From assembly GCF_024362695.1 (NCBI RefSeq), contig NC_065422.1, positions 1,860,001 through 1,924,000 on the forward strand: DNA of 64,000 bases. The letters are read 5' to 3'. Positions 34,819-45,357 of the stretch are shown in pieces. The position numbers and the translations under genes were made by a program. Under the pieces are notes generated by a model that worked only from the letters and a program-made list of their open reading frames with translations, did not search any database and was not told where the DNA came from. The DNA comes from Pectinophora gossypiella. Lineage: Eukaryota > Arthropoda > Insecta > Lepidoptera > Gelechiidae. Each line of letters opens with the position of its first letter. Position 1 is the first letter of the stretch.

Positions 34819-35304
34819 CTAGTTCAATTTTGATGAAGGGGTTGGGATATCTGCTGTGACGGTCATTATGGTTGATTGAACCTCTTCATCAGGCGTGTCT
34901 TCACTGATTGGTGTAGGCATTCTGGCTGGTTGAGACTGCAATGGCTGGTTGAGAGTGCTAGGCAATGGATCAGAGCAGCTGTTACCTGATTCTTCAGATG
35001 AGTCTTCATTACTATCCGGAACATAGTCTGCATCAGAGCCGTATTCACCATTTGAATCATAATACGGATCCACAATGGATTCGTCAGATGAATCCCTGCT
35101 TTTCGTACCTCTGTCATCACTCTCTGAAGATCTTTCAGCCTCAGAATAAGATTCATCTTGAGAAAGCTCCTCTGTGGCTGCGATATCGAAAAGATTTTGC
35201 AGTTTGTCAACTTCCTGCACGTTTATTGATGGTTGAGGTTGTTTCTGGGCAGGAATCTTACGACATGTCTGCTTCTCTTTTCGTGCTGGAGCTTTCTTGG
35301 GCAT
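34819..35304 (-). pseudogene. Acidic N-terminal segment of the piggyBac B transposase
   Basis: 161 codons from MPKKAPARKEKQTCRK, a basic start, into a long Ser/Asp/Glu-rich stretch (DADYVPDSNEDSSEES), as in many piggyBac N-termini. It ends TPSSKLN-stop; one base shifted, the frame continues as TPSSKIELEPED into the repeat segment. A single-base indel near 34825 is therefore the simplest explanation. Confidence 0.65.
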
Positions 35305-35659
35305 CTATAAAGAATAAAGTACATTTTTGAGGTTATTTTACGACTAAACTTGCAATAATGATTCGTAAAGGGACGAGTAGGTTTTACTTCGAAAATAACC
35401 ACATAACTTTGTCTTTTGAAGTAGTTGCATACATAAAAACACAAATCTATGTACATACCTTGAGTTACGAATGATATTTTGAAGTTATTTCAATCGTAGC
35501 TTCACTATAACACGACTATAAAACGAGATATAGTCGTTGAGATTTGGCGCGAAAATGGTCACATGGGTGCGTCTGCGCAACGCGACACTCGCCGGCCGAC
35601 TGAAGAATATTCTATGGCACCGCGAATTGTATAGCCGCTCTGTCACTGTGGGGTGGGGC

Positions 35660-35680
35660 GGGGGGGGGGGGGGGGGGGGG
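35660..35680 (+). repeat. 21-base poly(G) run
   Basis: Preceded by gtggggtggggc, within the right subterminal region of the piggyBac B element. It could form a G-quadruplex; length is also prone to assembly error. Confidence 0.85.
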
Positions 35681-35934
35681 TTTGATATGTACTTTTTGAA
35701 ACGGTTGCAGAAACTGTTAAAATTGACACAGAACAGATTGGAAAAAAATGCCAGTGACACAAAAACATATTCTTCTTTATTTTGTATGAATGAAACGACT
35801 GTGATAGCAGTTCTGTCCAAAAATAAATCGCCAACTGGGAAGGCCATAGCAGCTCTGTCACTGCGGGTTGTCAAAAAGCGACTGCTATGGCCTTTCCGTC
35901 CGTCAACATGTTAGCTTTTTATCTTCTTCTTTTA

Positions 35935-36090
35935 CGACGCGCTCGATGGCTTTCTGCCTAGCTTGTGCACCAATTTTCGATAGAGATTAAAAGTTTCATT
36001 ATTTTTACCTATAAATGATTTTAATTGAGCCCATATTAATTCTATGGGGTTCAATTCACAATGGTACGGAGGAAGGCGCAATATAGTAAC
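35935..36090 (-). pseudogene. DDE transposase C-terminal fragment (IS630/Tc1-like)
   Basis: The minus strand reads LRLPPYHCELNPIELIWAQL then KSFIGKNNETFNLYRKLV and about ten more residues. This is the conserved C-terminal block with the catalytic E of an IS630/Tc1-like transposase widespread in insects. Only the tail is present; a related N-terminal half lies at 46.9-47.6 kb. Confidence 0.75.
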
Positions 36091-36878
36091 ATATTTAGAA
36101 GCCTACCCTTCAGCCTTCAGCCTGCACTTCAGCTGCTAGACCCCTGTGACAAATATGCGCATTTGGAACCTCGAGGCGTGCTCTACGCACACGCGTAGCT
36201 ATCATGAAAGTTGTACCAACGAATGTGCTACCGACACGCCAGCTGTGTCTCGCTGTCCACACGAATGTGCGCACCGGTAACGCGTAGTGTGTTCATACAA
36301 ACGCATCGACGGACCGGTCGACGCGCCACGCCGGTCCATACCATCTCGATACAATAGGTACTGCGCGGCCGCCGTCTCGCTTACGGTGTGTTCACACTGC
36401 ACTTATCTAACTCCGCTCCCTTTTATTGAAATTGTATAATATATTTCTACATAATTATTATATACCTAAATTTTAAATTACCTTGTGTTTGTGCTTGTGT
36501 GTCTTGTTCTGGTAATTGTATTGGTGTGTAATTTAACTTTTTTTTTTATGGGAATGGCCTGAAATATTTATAAACCTCTAAAAATTAAAATAAACGCACC
36601 GAACAGCAATCAGAGCTATTCAAGACTACAGAGATTTTTAAAATTAAAAAGAAATAATAGTTTTAAAATTTACTTTTGAGTAATTAAAAAAATAATTTAA
36701 AAGTGTAACAGTTTTTGTTAAATACGTAGTTTAAAATAAATATTTTAATGAAGTTCTCACAACATCTTTATTACAATACAATATACAACACAGGGGCACA
36801 AAAGTAAGTCTCTTTTATCTTTATTTTTTGGTTTGCAATAATAACGCAGTTTGATTTTTTTAAGTTTAAGAATAAAAT
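36091..36878. other. No gene recognised
   Basis: A GC-rich CpG-bearing stretch at 36160-36410 (repeated cgcgt, cggaccggtcg) passes into AT-rich sequence. No coding or repeat identity was recognised. Confidence 0.35.
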
Positions 36879-36948
36879 GGTGCTAATACCTGTAGGCACC
36901 ATTTCATTTTATTTTAAGTTATACCTCATTAGCTAATCCGCCGAAAAG
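36879..36948. repeat. Solo end of the 307-bp MITE family
   Basis: ggtgctaatacctgtaggca through 'ttttattttaagttatacct' to 'ccgccgaaaag' matches the left 70 bp of the MITEs at 14795 and 62192 with several differences; the rest is missing. Confidence 0.7.
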
Positions 36949-37299
36949 TTTTTTTTTGTCAAAAACCATTATTTTTGTTATGCCAAGCGATAGAAAAAAT
37001 CGATACAATCAACATTAAATTACTTGTGTTTTTACCGAAACACTAATATTTTACGAGATATGATGACAAATGTGTTTTTTACTATGGAACTAAATTAAAT
37101 GTATTTAAATGATCTCAATGTATTAATTAAGACATAATATATTGTAATTAGTGAACAGCGGACGCATAAAATCATAATTAGTAGTATGAATTATAACACT
37201 CAACAGAGCTTAGAAATATGCTAAAAAGCACCAACTTTCAAGAGGTCATAGCAGGCAAACCGGCACCTATATTGATGCATTTTTTTCACTTTATTACAC

Positions 37300-37794
37300 C
37301 TAAACTGTCATAGAAGGTTTCGTAATACGAACTCCGATAGATGTTTGGAAATCGAGTTGATTTACATACTGTTCGATTGTCATTTTTTCATAATAAGTTT
37401 TGTCATTATGTGTACCAACCATATACAGAGTTTCAAGCAGCTCCCTAATTCGCCTACCAAAGGACTCCGCGTCCTCTTTTTTGTTACGACGAGTGCTTGT
37501 GAGCTCTTGCATCACCTGTATCTCGTTTCTGGGTTCACCTAATCTTTGCACTTACGCTTGCTTAATTTCAGTCCAGCTATTAAGTGAATCCTCGTACGCT
37601 ATCGCATCGATTGCCGCACCACTGAGTCTAATTTTAATTAAACATACAAGGGCTTGGGCGGCGGGGCCCTCACCGAAATGGACCAATCTCAGTAAATTAT
37701 CTACTTCCTTAATATAATAATTCAATCTTTTAGGATTGCCGTCATATCTCGGCATTAGATCCGAAATCATTTTATAATCGGCTTCGAACGCCAT
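37300..37794 (-). pseudogene. Ty3/gypsy gag fragment
   Basis: Two ORFs in sequence (37794-37552, then 37551-37300), separated only by an in-frame stop. They read MISDLMPRYDGNPKRLNYYI, GPAAQALVCLIKIRLSGAA, TWTEIKQ-like 'SWTEIKQA', then GEPRNEIQVMQELTSTRRNK. Composition and motifs fit gypsy/errantivirus-type Gag. Truncated at 37300 with no zinc knuckle seen. It lies just downstream of the primer binding site at 38181-38196. Confidence 0.7.
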
Positions 37795-38180
37795 TGTTTA
37801 TGGAGTAACGCGTGTACTAAATTAAACTGATTTAAAGTTTAAGTTAAATCTACAGCAATTTTAGCCTATAGACAGACACACGTGAAATATCGCTTACAGC
37901 TAATACGACAGGAAATAGAGCAAGGGATGTACTTGAGAAAGTTAAGAGCACTCACCAACTCGGCATCCTCCGCATCTCCTCGTCGGGTCTTGTAGAGTAC
38001 ATACAGGTCTCTATTTCTCCAGAGTCCCGCAGGTGGTCCTTATGACGTAATCGCACCGGTTACAGTTCTTTTTCTTTTGCAAGATCGCGGGTAACAACAG
38101 TAAGCACCGTTCACTCGGGTTTACACGAAGAATAGTCTGTTCGCGATAGACTTTGTTCGAAAAGCCTAGAGTGCCGCGAT

Positions 38181-38196
38181 CCTACCGACTGCGCCA
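38181..38196 (-). promoter_or_regulatory. Gypsy-type tRNA primer binding site
   Basis: The minus strand reads tggcgcagtcggtagg, as in insect gypsy elements, immediately after ...ccaatacttaac, the presumed end of the 5' LTR, and 390 bp before gag. The LTR itself is incomplete. Confidence 0.65.
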
Positions 38197-38197
38197 G

Positions 38198-38375
38198 TTA
38201 AGTATTGGGATATTCCCAATTCTCAGGATTCCATTTTTTTAACGGCCGCCCGCCAGCTTTCTTGGACGGATGCGACTTCGGAGAGCGGCGCTCCTCCACC
38301 TTCGGGCGCACCATCGCCACGCGCCACAACCTTCTCTTGACGTCGGCGATGGCGCGCTCACGAAGTCGCTCCTAA
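38198..38375 (-). other. Coding-like segment shared with 55985-56085
   Basis: The minus-strand frame reads AIADVKRRLWRVAMVRPKVE, then a basic tail ending NWEYPNT and TAA at 38198-38200. At 55.99-56.09 kb the same strand reads AIADIKRRLWRAAMVRPKVK. Many differences are silent, which suggests past selection on protein. Here it is fused to gypsy RNase H on one side and the primer binding site on the other. Identity unknown: host exon fragment, env/int tail or other transposon gene. Confidence 0.5.
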
Positions 38376-38379
38376 ATAA

Positions 38380-39090
38380 CCTTATAATTATAGACTGCAG
38401 TCTAAGGACCCATCGCTCTATCCGTGCGCATGGTTTCGATTTTGGACCAAACAAAATCTCTAAAGGCTTATGGTCCGTAACCAAATCGAATTCTTTACCA
38501 AACACGAATATATTAAAGTGTTCAACTGACCAAACAAGCGTTAAAGCTTCTTTTTCAGTTTGGCTGTATTTTCTTTCACACGCTGTCAATGTCCGATTTC
38601 CATAAGCTATTATTCGCGGTCCCCTTGAGTCCACTTGCACTAGAACAGCACCAAGTCCAACTGGACTTGCATCTGCGATTATCTCGGTCTTATCCTTAAC
38701 ATCATAATATCCCAAAGACTGTATACTTGTCAAAGTTTTCTTCAGACTTTCAAAAGCTTTGTCTTGTTCGTTGGACCAATATGGTTTGAGTTCGGCGTTT
38801 TTGCCGAGTTTTTTCCTTAACAACTCTTTTAAAGGTTCTGTTTTCGTGACCAAATGTGGTATCCATTTGTTGACATAGTTGACAAGTCCTAAAAAGCTTT
38901 GTAATTCTTCCACAGTGGTGGGGGGTCTAAAATTTGTAATGCTCTCGATGTACTTTGTAAAAGGTTTCACCCTTTCTGGCGTTAATTCGTGCCCCAAGAA
39001 ATTCACCTTCTCTACTTTAAAAATGCACTTATCTTTGTTAAGTAAAATATCATTTCCTTTTAGAACATTTAATACTTCTCTCAGTCTAAT
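38380..39090 (-). pseudogene. Ty3/gypsy pol fragment (end of reverse transcriptase + RNase H)
   Basis: The minus-strand ORF contains KCIFKVEKVNFLGHELTPER, FLGLVNYVNKWIPHLV and ADASPVGLGAVLVQVD (RNase H start), then YSQTEKEALTLVWSVEHFNI and TDHKPLEILFGPKSKP. The catalytic YVDD of the RT and everything upstream are missing; integrase is missing downstream. Codons outside 38380-39090 in the same ORF are not pol. The order pol-LTR end-PBS-gag on one strand suggests two truncated copies or a circular junction. Confidence 0.85.
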
Positions 39091-39091
39091 A

Positions 39092-39385
39092 TCACATGCC
39101 GGAGTCCCACAAGGCTCCGTCCTCTCTCCTTTACTATTTTCATTATATACTAGTGACATTCCCAAATCCCCTAATACCGAATTAGCTTTATTTGCGGATG
39201 ATACAGCCATCTATTCTTCGTGCCGTGGTCGAGTTATGATGACCGGAATCCTCCAACGCGCGGCCAATGCCTTGGGCAAGTGGTTTCGCAAATGGAGAAT
39301 CGAGGTAAACCCGGAGAAAAGTGCAGCGGTGTACTTTTCAAAGGGCTATTATAACACGCCACGGTCACGCCGCACAGTGGTCCCA
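39092..39385 (+). pseudogene. Jockey-type non-LTR reverse transcriptase fragment
   Basis: The plus strand reads AGVPQGSVLSPLLFSLYTSD, then ALFADDTAIYSS (the FADD catalytic box), WFRKWRIEVNPEKSAAVYF. Both ends are truncated; it abuts the gypsy fragment tail to tail at about 39090. Confidence 0.85.
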
Positions 39386-39892
39386 TTTTGAAAATTTGTG
39401 GACATAGGACCGAAAGTCGGAATTTCGACCTGATTTGTTTTTTATAAGATAGCTCTTGACTAGACTAACAACTTTTATTCAGTAGAAAATCTCTAGGATT
39501 GATAGTTTTCGAGAAAAAAAATATTGTTTATTTTTTTGTATGGAACAAAATACATTTTTTTTTTCTAGAGTTGGGCGCATTTGGCGCGGGTTTCGCGTTC
39601 ATAGGGTGTTAGTGTCTAAACACACTATACCGAAAGTACGCGACCGAAGATCCGCGGCTGAGTTTACGTTCCGACCATGTTCCGACGTATTCGGGTAATA
39701 TGACACACCATAAGCGCCGAACTTACGCGGCAGAAATTCAGTTGCGTAAACTTGCGTAACTTTGTTCAGTGTCTCTAGCGCTGTCGTGGCGTTGCCGCGT
39801 TGTGCCGTATTATCTACACGGACAGACAGACGGGAAAACAAAGTGATCTTGCGTTGGTTCCGTTATTACTTTTGATTAGCGAAAAACGAAAA

Positions 39893-41978
39893 ATGGACTA
39901 TTTTACAGTAATAGCAATTGCTGAGGCTTTAGAAGAAGACAAATACAGGAAAGAATATTGGGTGCACCCATTGAATTCTACGAGACTACAAGATGGCCAG
40001 TTTCAACGTTATGCAAAGTAAAGAGCCTTTCCCGATAGGTTTTTCAATTATTTTCGCATGACGATACAATCTTTTGATGAACTGTTATTTCTCATCAGTA
40101 ACAACATTTTGAAAAAAGATACTACATTCAGAGATTCCATTTCACCTGCAGAACGATTGATGGTCACTATAAGGTAAGTAAATTAATGATCCATATTTGC
40201 AAATCTTCATTTATTTATAGGTATACACTTATATTATTATATTCATATTACTCCTAGACATTATGAGTGCTTATTAAATGCAGCAATTTACGATTCGCTT
40301 TCATCAGAGTTGTTATTAGGCAATAAGCCTGATTGAGTTTCAATATTATGAGTTTGTAATATATCTTCAAGGTCTTCAGTTGAATAATGCGAATGTGCGG
40401 GTGAGTCGATACTATCGTCTACGTAATCATGAGTACGAGTCGTATAACCATAATTATCTGAATTGTTGTTGGAGCTAATTTTTGAAGGATTATATCTGTA
40501 TTGATTATATTGCACAGTTGATGGTCTTGGTAGATATTCATATGCACTGGTAGATGGAGTTGATGACAATGATTTAGGTTTGCTATACTTTATTCTTTTT
40601 ATTGCAGTCATAATTTCAAATTTAAAATCGAATTTTTCACTGTCTGTCATTGTTTTCATGTCAGGTAATAATGAAAGCAAAAAATTTTTATCGGGATCAT
40701 TTTCTTCATTGACAGACATTCTATTTAATATAGATTTTTGAAATGGTGTCAAATTCTTATTCCTACGCTCAGAATTGGTCAGTGCGTTCGACGGTAGAGA
40801 TGGCGAACTAGTGACTAGCGGTGGACTAGTAGTTGGTGGTAGCGTATCACAACTGGTACTATTTTCATCTTCGGGTAAACTGAGGTTGCTATCATTATTT
40901 CGATGTTCTATAGTAATATCCAAAAAAGACAACATCTGAAAATATGAAGTGTTTCTTTTCTTGGCTGGCGCGGCACTACCACTCTTTAAACTGTCTTTTT
41001 CCTTCTCTCTTATGTAGTAATCTCTCAAATGTTTCCATTTCTTTTGTAAGTCATCAACTGAAATGAAAAAATAATTTTATTTTTTGTTCACAGGTACTTG
41101 TCAACTGGAATGACCTTCCAAAGTTTATCAGAAGATTTTTTAATAGGCCGATCAACTATTGCTCATATAATTAAAGAAACGTGTGTTGTAATTTGGAAGA
41201 TATTACAAACAATTGAAATGCCTGAACCTACCAAGGAAATGTGGCTCGACATAGCAGAATTTTTTTTTCTACAACCAATTTTCCAAACTGCATTGGCGCC
41301 CTAGACGGCAAGCACGTGCGGATTGAGTGCCCAGCACTATCAGGTTCTCGTTTTTTCAATTATAAAAAATATTTTTCAATTGTTTTATTGGCACTTGCTG
41401 ATGCCAATCTAAATTTCATTGTAGTTGATGTAGGTGCTTACGGCAGGGAGGGAGACAGTGCCATTTTCAAAAGATCAAATTTGGGAATACGATTGGGAAG
41501 TGGAACATTAAATTTACCAGTTAATAGAGAACTACCTAACACAAATGAACCAAAGCTTCCATTTGTAATAGTAGGCGATGAAGCGTTTGCTCTTGACAAA
41601 CATTTAATGAGACCATTTCCAGGTAATAATTTAACCAGAGAAAAACGCACGTTTAACTATCGTCTCAGCAGGGCACGAAGGTGTGTAGAATGTACATTTG
41701 GTGTTTTGTGTAATAAATGGAGAATCCTACATACTCCAATTTTGACTTATCCTGATTTTGCAACTCACATTGTAAAAGCAGTTTGCGTACTTCACAACTT
41801 CGTCAGAAAACGTGATGGATACAACTTTAAGGATCAATTATTTGTAGACGACTTAGAAACAATATCATCACAATCGTCACATCAGAATATCACTAATGCC
41901 ACTAATGTTAGGCAAAAGTTTACGGAATATTTTAACAATGAGGGGCGGGTAGTTTGGCAGGACCGCATTGTACATTGA
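39893..41978 (+). pseudogene. Harbinger transposase (DDE), spliced, with a nonsense codon and a frameshift
   Basis: Exon 1 is 39893-40173 and exon 2 is 41094-41978, phase 2 across the junction (TIR|YLSTGMTFQSL). An in-frame TAA at 40019-40021 interrupts exon 1 (QRYAK-stop-RAFPDRFFNYFRM). In exon 2 a nine-T run near 41260 shifts the frame, after which the nuclease reads GALDGKHVRIECP (first D), VDVGAYGREGDSAIF (second D) and the terminal VECTFGVLCNKWRIL with the E, then VCVLHNFVRK. The motifs are those of HARBI1-type nucleases. With only two small lesions, the copy is young or recently inactivated. Its intron contains exon 2 of the partner gene on the opposite strand. Confidence 0.85.
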
Positions 41979-42198
41979 TTGCTTGTGATAAATAATAAAA
42001 ATATTTAATAAAATCTATAAACTTACTTGTTTCATTTTTCTTTTTGGCACTATAAGTACTCCAATCTTCGTAGAATTCTTCACCTATTTGTTCCCAAGCA
42101 ATTTTTCTCATTGATCGATTACTATAGCTTGCATCTCCATTGTTCCATAAACACGGTCGCGACTCAACCGCGATAATTAATTTTTCTGAATCAAACAT
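40288..42198 (-). CDS. Harbinger-encoded MADF (Myb/SANT-like) partner protein
   Basis: Two exons, 42198-42027 and 41057-40288, join in phase 1 to about 313 residues with no internal stop. MADF domain: FDSEKLIIAVESRPCLWNNG at the start, KIAWEQIGEEFYED, then across the intron DDLQKKWKHLRDYYIREKEK. The C-terminal half is Ser/Pro/Asn-rich with a BESS-like patch (DKNFLLSLLPDMKTM). In Harbinger elements such a protein is the second factor that binds the transposon ends and brings the nuclease to the nucleus. Its intron contains the nuclease's exon 2 on the other strand. No lesion was seen. Confidence 0.85.
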
Positions 42199-42880
42199 GA
42201 CGTAGGTGTAGGATACTACACAATAATGATCGCAAGAACAATTCGAAGCTTATATTTTTTGAGATGCAACGGTAACTAAGTAAAGTAAACAAGATCGCGC
42301 ATGCGCGGTGGTGTTCGCACGTGTGTCATGCGCAGACAGATGCAGCGAAATGAACGAGCGAGCAAGAGACACGCGGGGTGCGGGGCTCGGGCGGGCATTA
42401 CTGCCTCCCCGCTGCACCCCGCCCCCGGATTTTCGTCGGCAATCGAACCGAAGTTCGGTCGCGTAAACTCGCGTATAATGTGTGCTCTACAGACTAAGTT
42501 GCCGCTGAACTTACGCCCGACCGAAGTTCGGCTGTACGCTATAACGCAACGTAATTTCGGCATAATGTGTCGTCGTTCATTCAAATAGCATTGCTGGCGT
42601 AATTGTGCCGAACTTCGGTCGCGTACTTTCGGCATAATGTGTTTAGACACTAAGACCATTACTTGAAAAATGTGAACAACAATTTTCTTATACCACCTCA
42701 TGGTCTTGGGGTAACATGTATAATATGAAAGCAGCTGATCTTTGAAATGGACTCCTTTCATATTCTTGTTGTAATGTACAACCATCTCTGGTTTCCTTAC
42801 AACATAACCGCGTCTATTTGAGGTTTCAACTAAAGATCCGCTATATTGCGTCGAAATGGATAAAACTGTCCGCTTATCTA

Positions 42881-45357
42881 CCCTTAAATGCATGATTTTA
42901 TTTTTAGACCGAGAAAAAATGTATTTTGGAGCCATGAATATGCTGATTTAGGGAAAAATAATAAAAAAAATAGTTTTTTTTATTTTCCTAGCTATTTTTA
43001 TTAAAAACCATTTGTTGCAGAACTACAACACTATACACTCACTAGACAATAACTACATATGAAAATTTTTAAAACAATTTTTGGTTGTGGTAAGACAAAG
43101 AGCTACTCCACACTTCTCACACCTGTTTTGCGTGTATCCCTTGCATCCAGGCATTTTGCATCTGCTGCGAACACAATTACCAGGCCAGTGACCAACATTA
43201 TCAGTCCTTATGTCCTTAGGAGGAATATGTTGAGCTGGTCCTCTCCTTTTTTTTTTGCTTGTATTTCCATTTCAACACTGTTGCTGGTACTTGGCCTTCC
43301 TCTTTTGTTGCAGAGTTCAAATGAGTTATTTACTTTGGCTAATACCTCAGCTAGTTCCAGTCTATAGTTACATAGGTTTAGAACTGATGAATTGGCTTTA
43401 GTTGTTTTTAAATTTTTATACACAAGCCAAGAATTTATTACCGTCATGTCCAATAAGTGGTAAAAGATACGAAGATACCACTTTCGGCTTCTCATTGCAA
43501 TTCGGTACCTCCCAATAAAGCTATCCATTAGGTCCACTCCGCCCATATGGGCATTATATTCCTTTATTATATGTGGGCATGAAATTTTAATTCTAGTCTT
43601 ATTTGCCTTGTCAAATCTTTCTACTTGGCCCACAGATAGAAAAGTTACAACTTTATTGTCCTTCCAAGTAACTGCTGTCAAATCAATACCGTCAAATTCA
43701 GTCATCTGCTCTTCATAAGTTCCACGAGGAACAGATTTCTTCATCATTGTTTTTTTGTCCGGCAGTTTGCAGTTCCCTAGCCTGTTAGATTGCACAGTAC
43801 CTAGGCTATAGATTCCTTGTTTGGCAAGATAGGTAACTAAAGGTACAGAGGTGTAAAAATTATCAAAATAAATTACGTATATGATTTATATGCCTTGGGA
43901 CACCTCTAGCAAGCCGGACTACAACATTTCCCACTGGCCCAAAATCTGGTTCATCTGGAAGCCGTTCATTCTCTTGGCCAGTATATATTTCAAATTTATG
44001 AGCATAACCTTTCACGCTGCACATCACATATAATTTAAACCCCCACTTAGGGGGCTTATTAGGTAAATACTGCTTCATGAAGTGTGCCACTTTTGTGGCA
44101 CACATCTGTTCATCAATTGAGAGTTTTTGTTCCATAGGAACTAAAGCAAATTTCTCATTTAGATGGCTAATTATAGGCCTTATCTTATGGAGCCTATCAT
44201 GTTGTGGGTGTTCCTTGGGTAAATGTTTCTCGTTATTGTTGAAATGTAGAAATCTACGAATAGTCTCAAATCGGTTGACAGTCATTATGTCCTTGATTGG
44301 TTGAAAACCTACAGTATTTGACCAGTATAGCCGTACATTGGGATATTTTATAACAGACATGTATATCAGTATCGCCATAAACTTTCTTAGCTCAGTTTCA
44401 GATAAATTTAATGGTTTAGTCACATTTTTTTGAACGGAATACAAATTAGACTCTTCCACAATCCTTTGAACTATTTCTGATGTAATAAAATGTGAAAAAA
44501 TATTATAGGGAGTACCAGTAGTAGCCTCATCCTTCAGTTCAGGTGGGTATGTAGTGTCTCCATGAAAAGCTGTCTGGTCAGAATTCAAAACATTTTTTTT
44601 TCCCTTCCATACGAGTCCTCTCATAGTTGCTCGGCGACTAGATTGACTTGTTGAGGGGAATGGAACCTGTGGCACTTGATCATTTGCTGTAGCTTCATTT
44701 ATCAATGGCGGGTCTCCTGCCGTGAATGGATCATTATCGGGGTCATCATTTTCCTCTTCTAATGGACTCTCAAGATCGTGAAGCAAATCGTCTCCATTTT
44801 CATAAAAATTCTCATTACCTTCTGTATCCGAGTCCTCAAGATCATCTTCCGAAATCTCTCCATCATTTATTAGAGCTAAATACTCTTCTATTTGCTTTTG
44901 ATTCAAGTATGGCATCTGAAAACCAATAAAAGTGATAGTTAGTAACTAAACAGGGACATTTTCTAGTAAATGCATATTGTTGCAGATTTACAACAACAAA
45001 ATAAACAAAATTTCCGAACACACCAAAAGTTTTTTTTATAACTTATAAATTGTACTGAAAAGAAGATGAATTATTACGTAAAATAACTAATTTTGTTTGA
45101 ACGTACCTTCGAAAACCAAATAATTACACTGCAAAGCAAATACACAATTTTCATCCGCTCCAAAATTACGATCGGCTTTGATTTGTCAATGTCAATTTAA
45201 ATTTGACAGTCGTGAAGAAAAAAAGTGTGTTGCCACTCGATTAAATATATCACCATGATAGTAATAATCCTGCAACAGCATGCATTGAACTCATACTAAT
45301 AATTTTATGGTCGTTTGAATAGTATGTTGCAGTTTTACTACTTTATGCATTTAAGGG
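42881..45357 (-). mobile_element. piggyBac element, lineage D (2.48 kb), nested in copy 2 of family A
   Basis: The left end cccttaaatgcatgatttta and the right end read inwards cccttaaatgcataaagtag give a 13-bp terminal inverted repeat. It sits where family A has a TTAA (VANFND codons). The duplicated TTAA is no longer intact on either side (left ...ttatcta, right aatttgc...). Confidence 0.85.
43058..44915 (-). pseudogene. piggyBac transposase, lineage D, two frameshifts
   Basis: Acidic N-terminus (SEDDLEDSDTEGNENFYENG), then SETELRKFMAILIYMSVI, KLSIDEQMCATK (first D), frameshift after GVPRHINHI near 43880, continuing VIYFDNFYTSVPLVTYL (second D) and MGGVDLMDSFIGRYRIAMRS (third D). A ten-A run near 43255 causes a second frameshift; shifted, the frame ends with a cysteine-rich tail (NCVRSRCKMPGCKG ... 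RCEKCGVALC). All catalytic residues are readable. The lineage is clearly different from families A and B. Confidence 0.85.

Larger units (their letters stand above)
31576..35910 (-). mobile_element. Large piggyBac element, lineage B (4.3 kb), TTAA/TTAG flanks
   Basis: The left end cacgttgacggacactaag and the right end read inwards catgttgacggacggaaag form terminal inverted repeats. Flanks are TTAA (31572-31575) and TTAG (35911-35914), consistent with piggyBac target use. Both subterminal regions (31640-31935; 35630-35890) contain several copies of a motif like 'agcagttctgtcactgc'. At 4335 bp it is much longer than usual piggyBac elements, because of an extended 5' coding region and these subterminal repeats. 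Confidence 0.75.
39612..42650. mobile_element. PIF/Harbinger element (3.04 kb) with two interleaved genes
   Basis: Terminal inverted repeats: gtgtctaaacacactatacc at the left against gtgtctaaacacattatgcc read inwards from the right, continuing 'gaaagtacgcgaccgaag' on both. Flanks are ...TTA at the left and TAA... at the right. The right flank is piggyBac family A sequence ('taagaccattacttg'); the left flank is not. Confidence 0.85.

Noticed and set aside
35485..35874. Minus-strand ORF with proline run
   Set aside because: The proline run is the poly(G) tract read on the other strand; no coding homology.
38239..38380. Continuation of gypsy pol in the 323-codon ORF
   Set aside because: RNase H similarity stops at about 38380; the rest is out of frame with the conserved coding block shared with 56 kb.
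40288..42198. Independent host MADF gene
   Set aside because: It lies entirely between the Harbinger terminal repeats and interlocks with the nuclease gene, so it is the element's second gene.
42276..42640. C-terminal part of the 219-codon minus ORF as piggyBac protein
   Set aside because: Only the part above 42650 is piggyBac; the remainder is read-through into the Harbinger terminal region.
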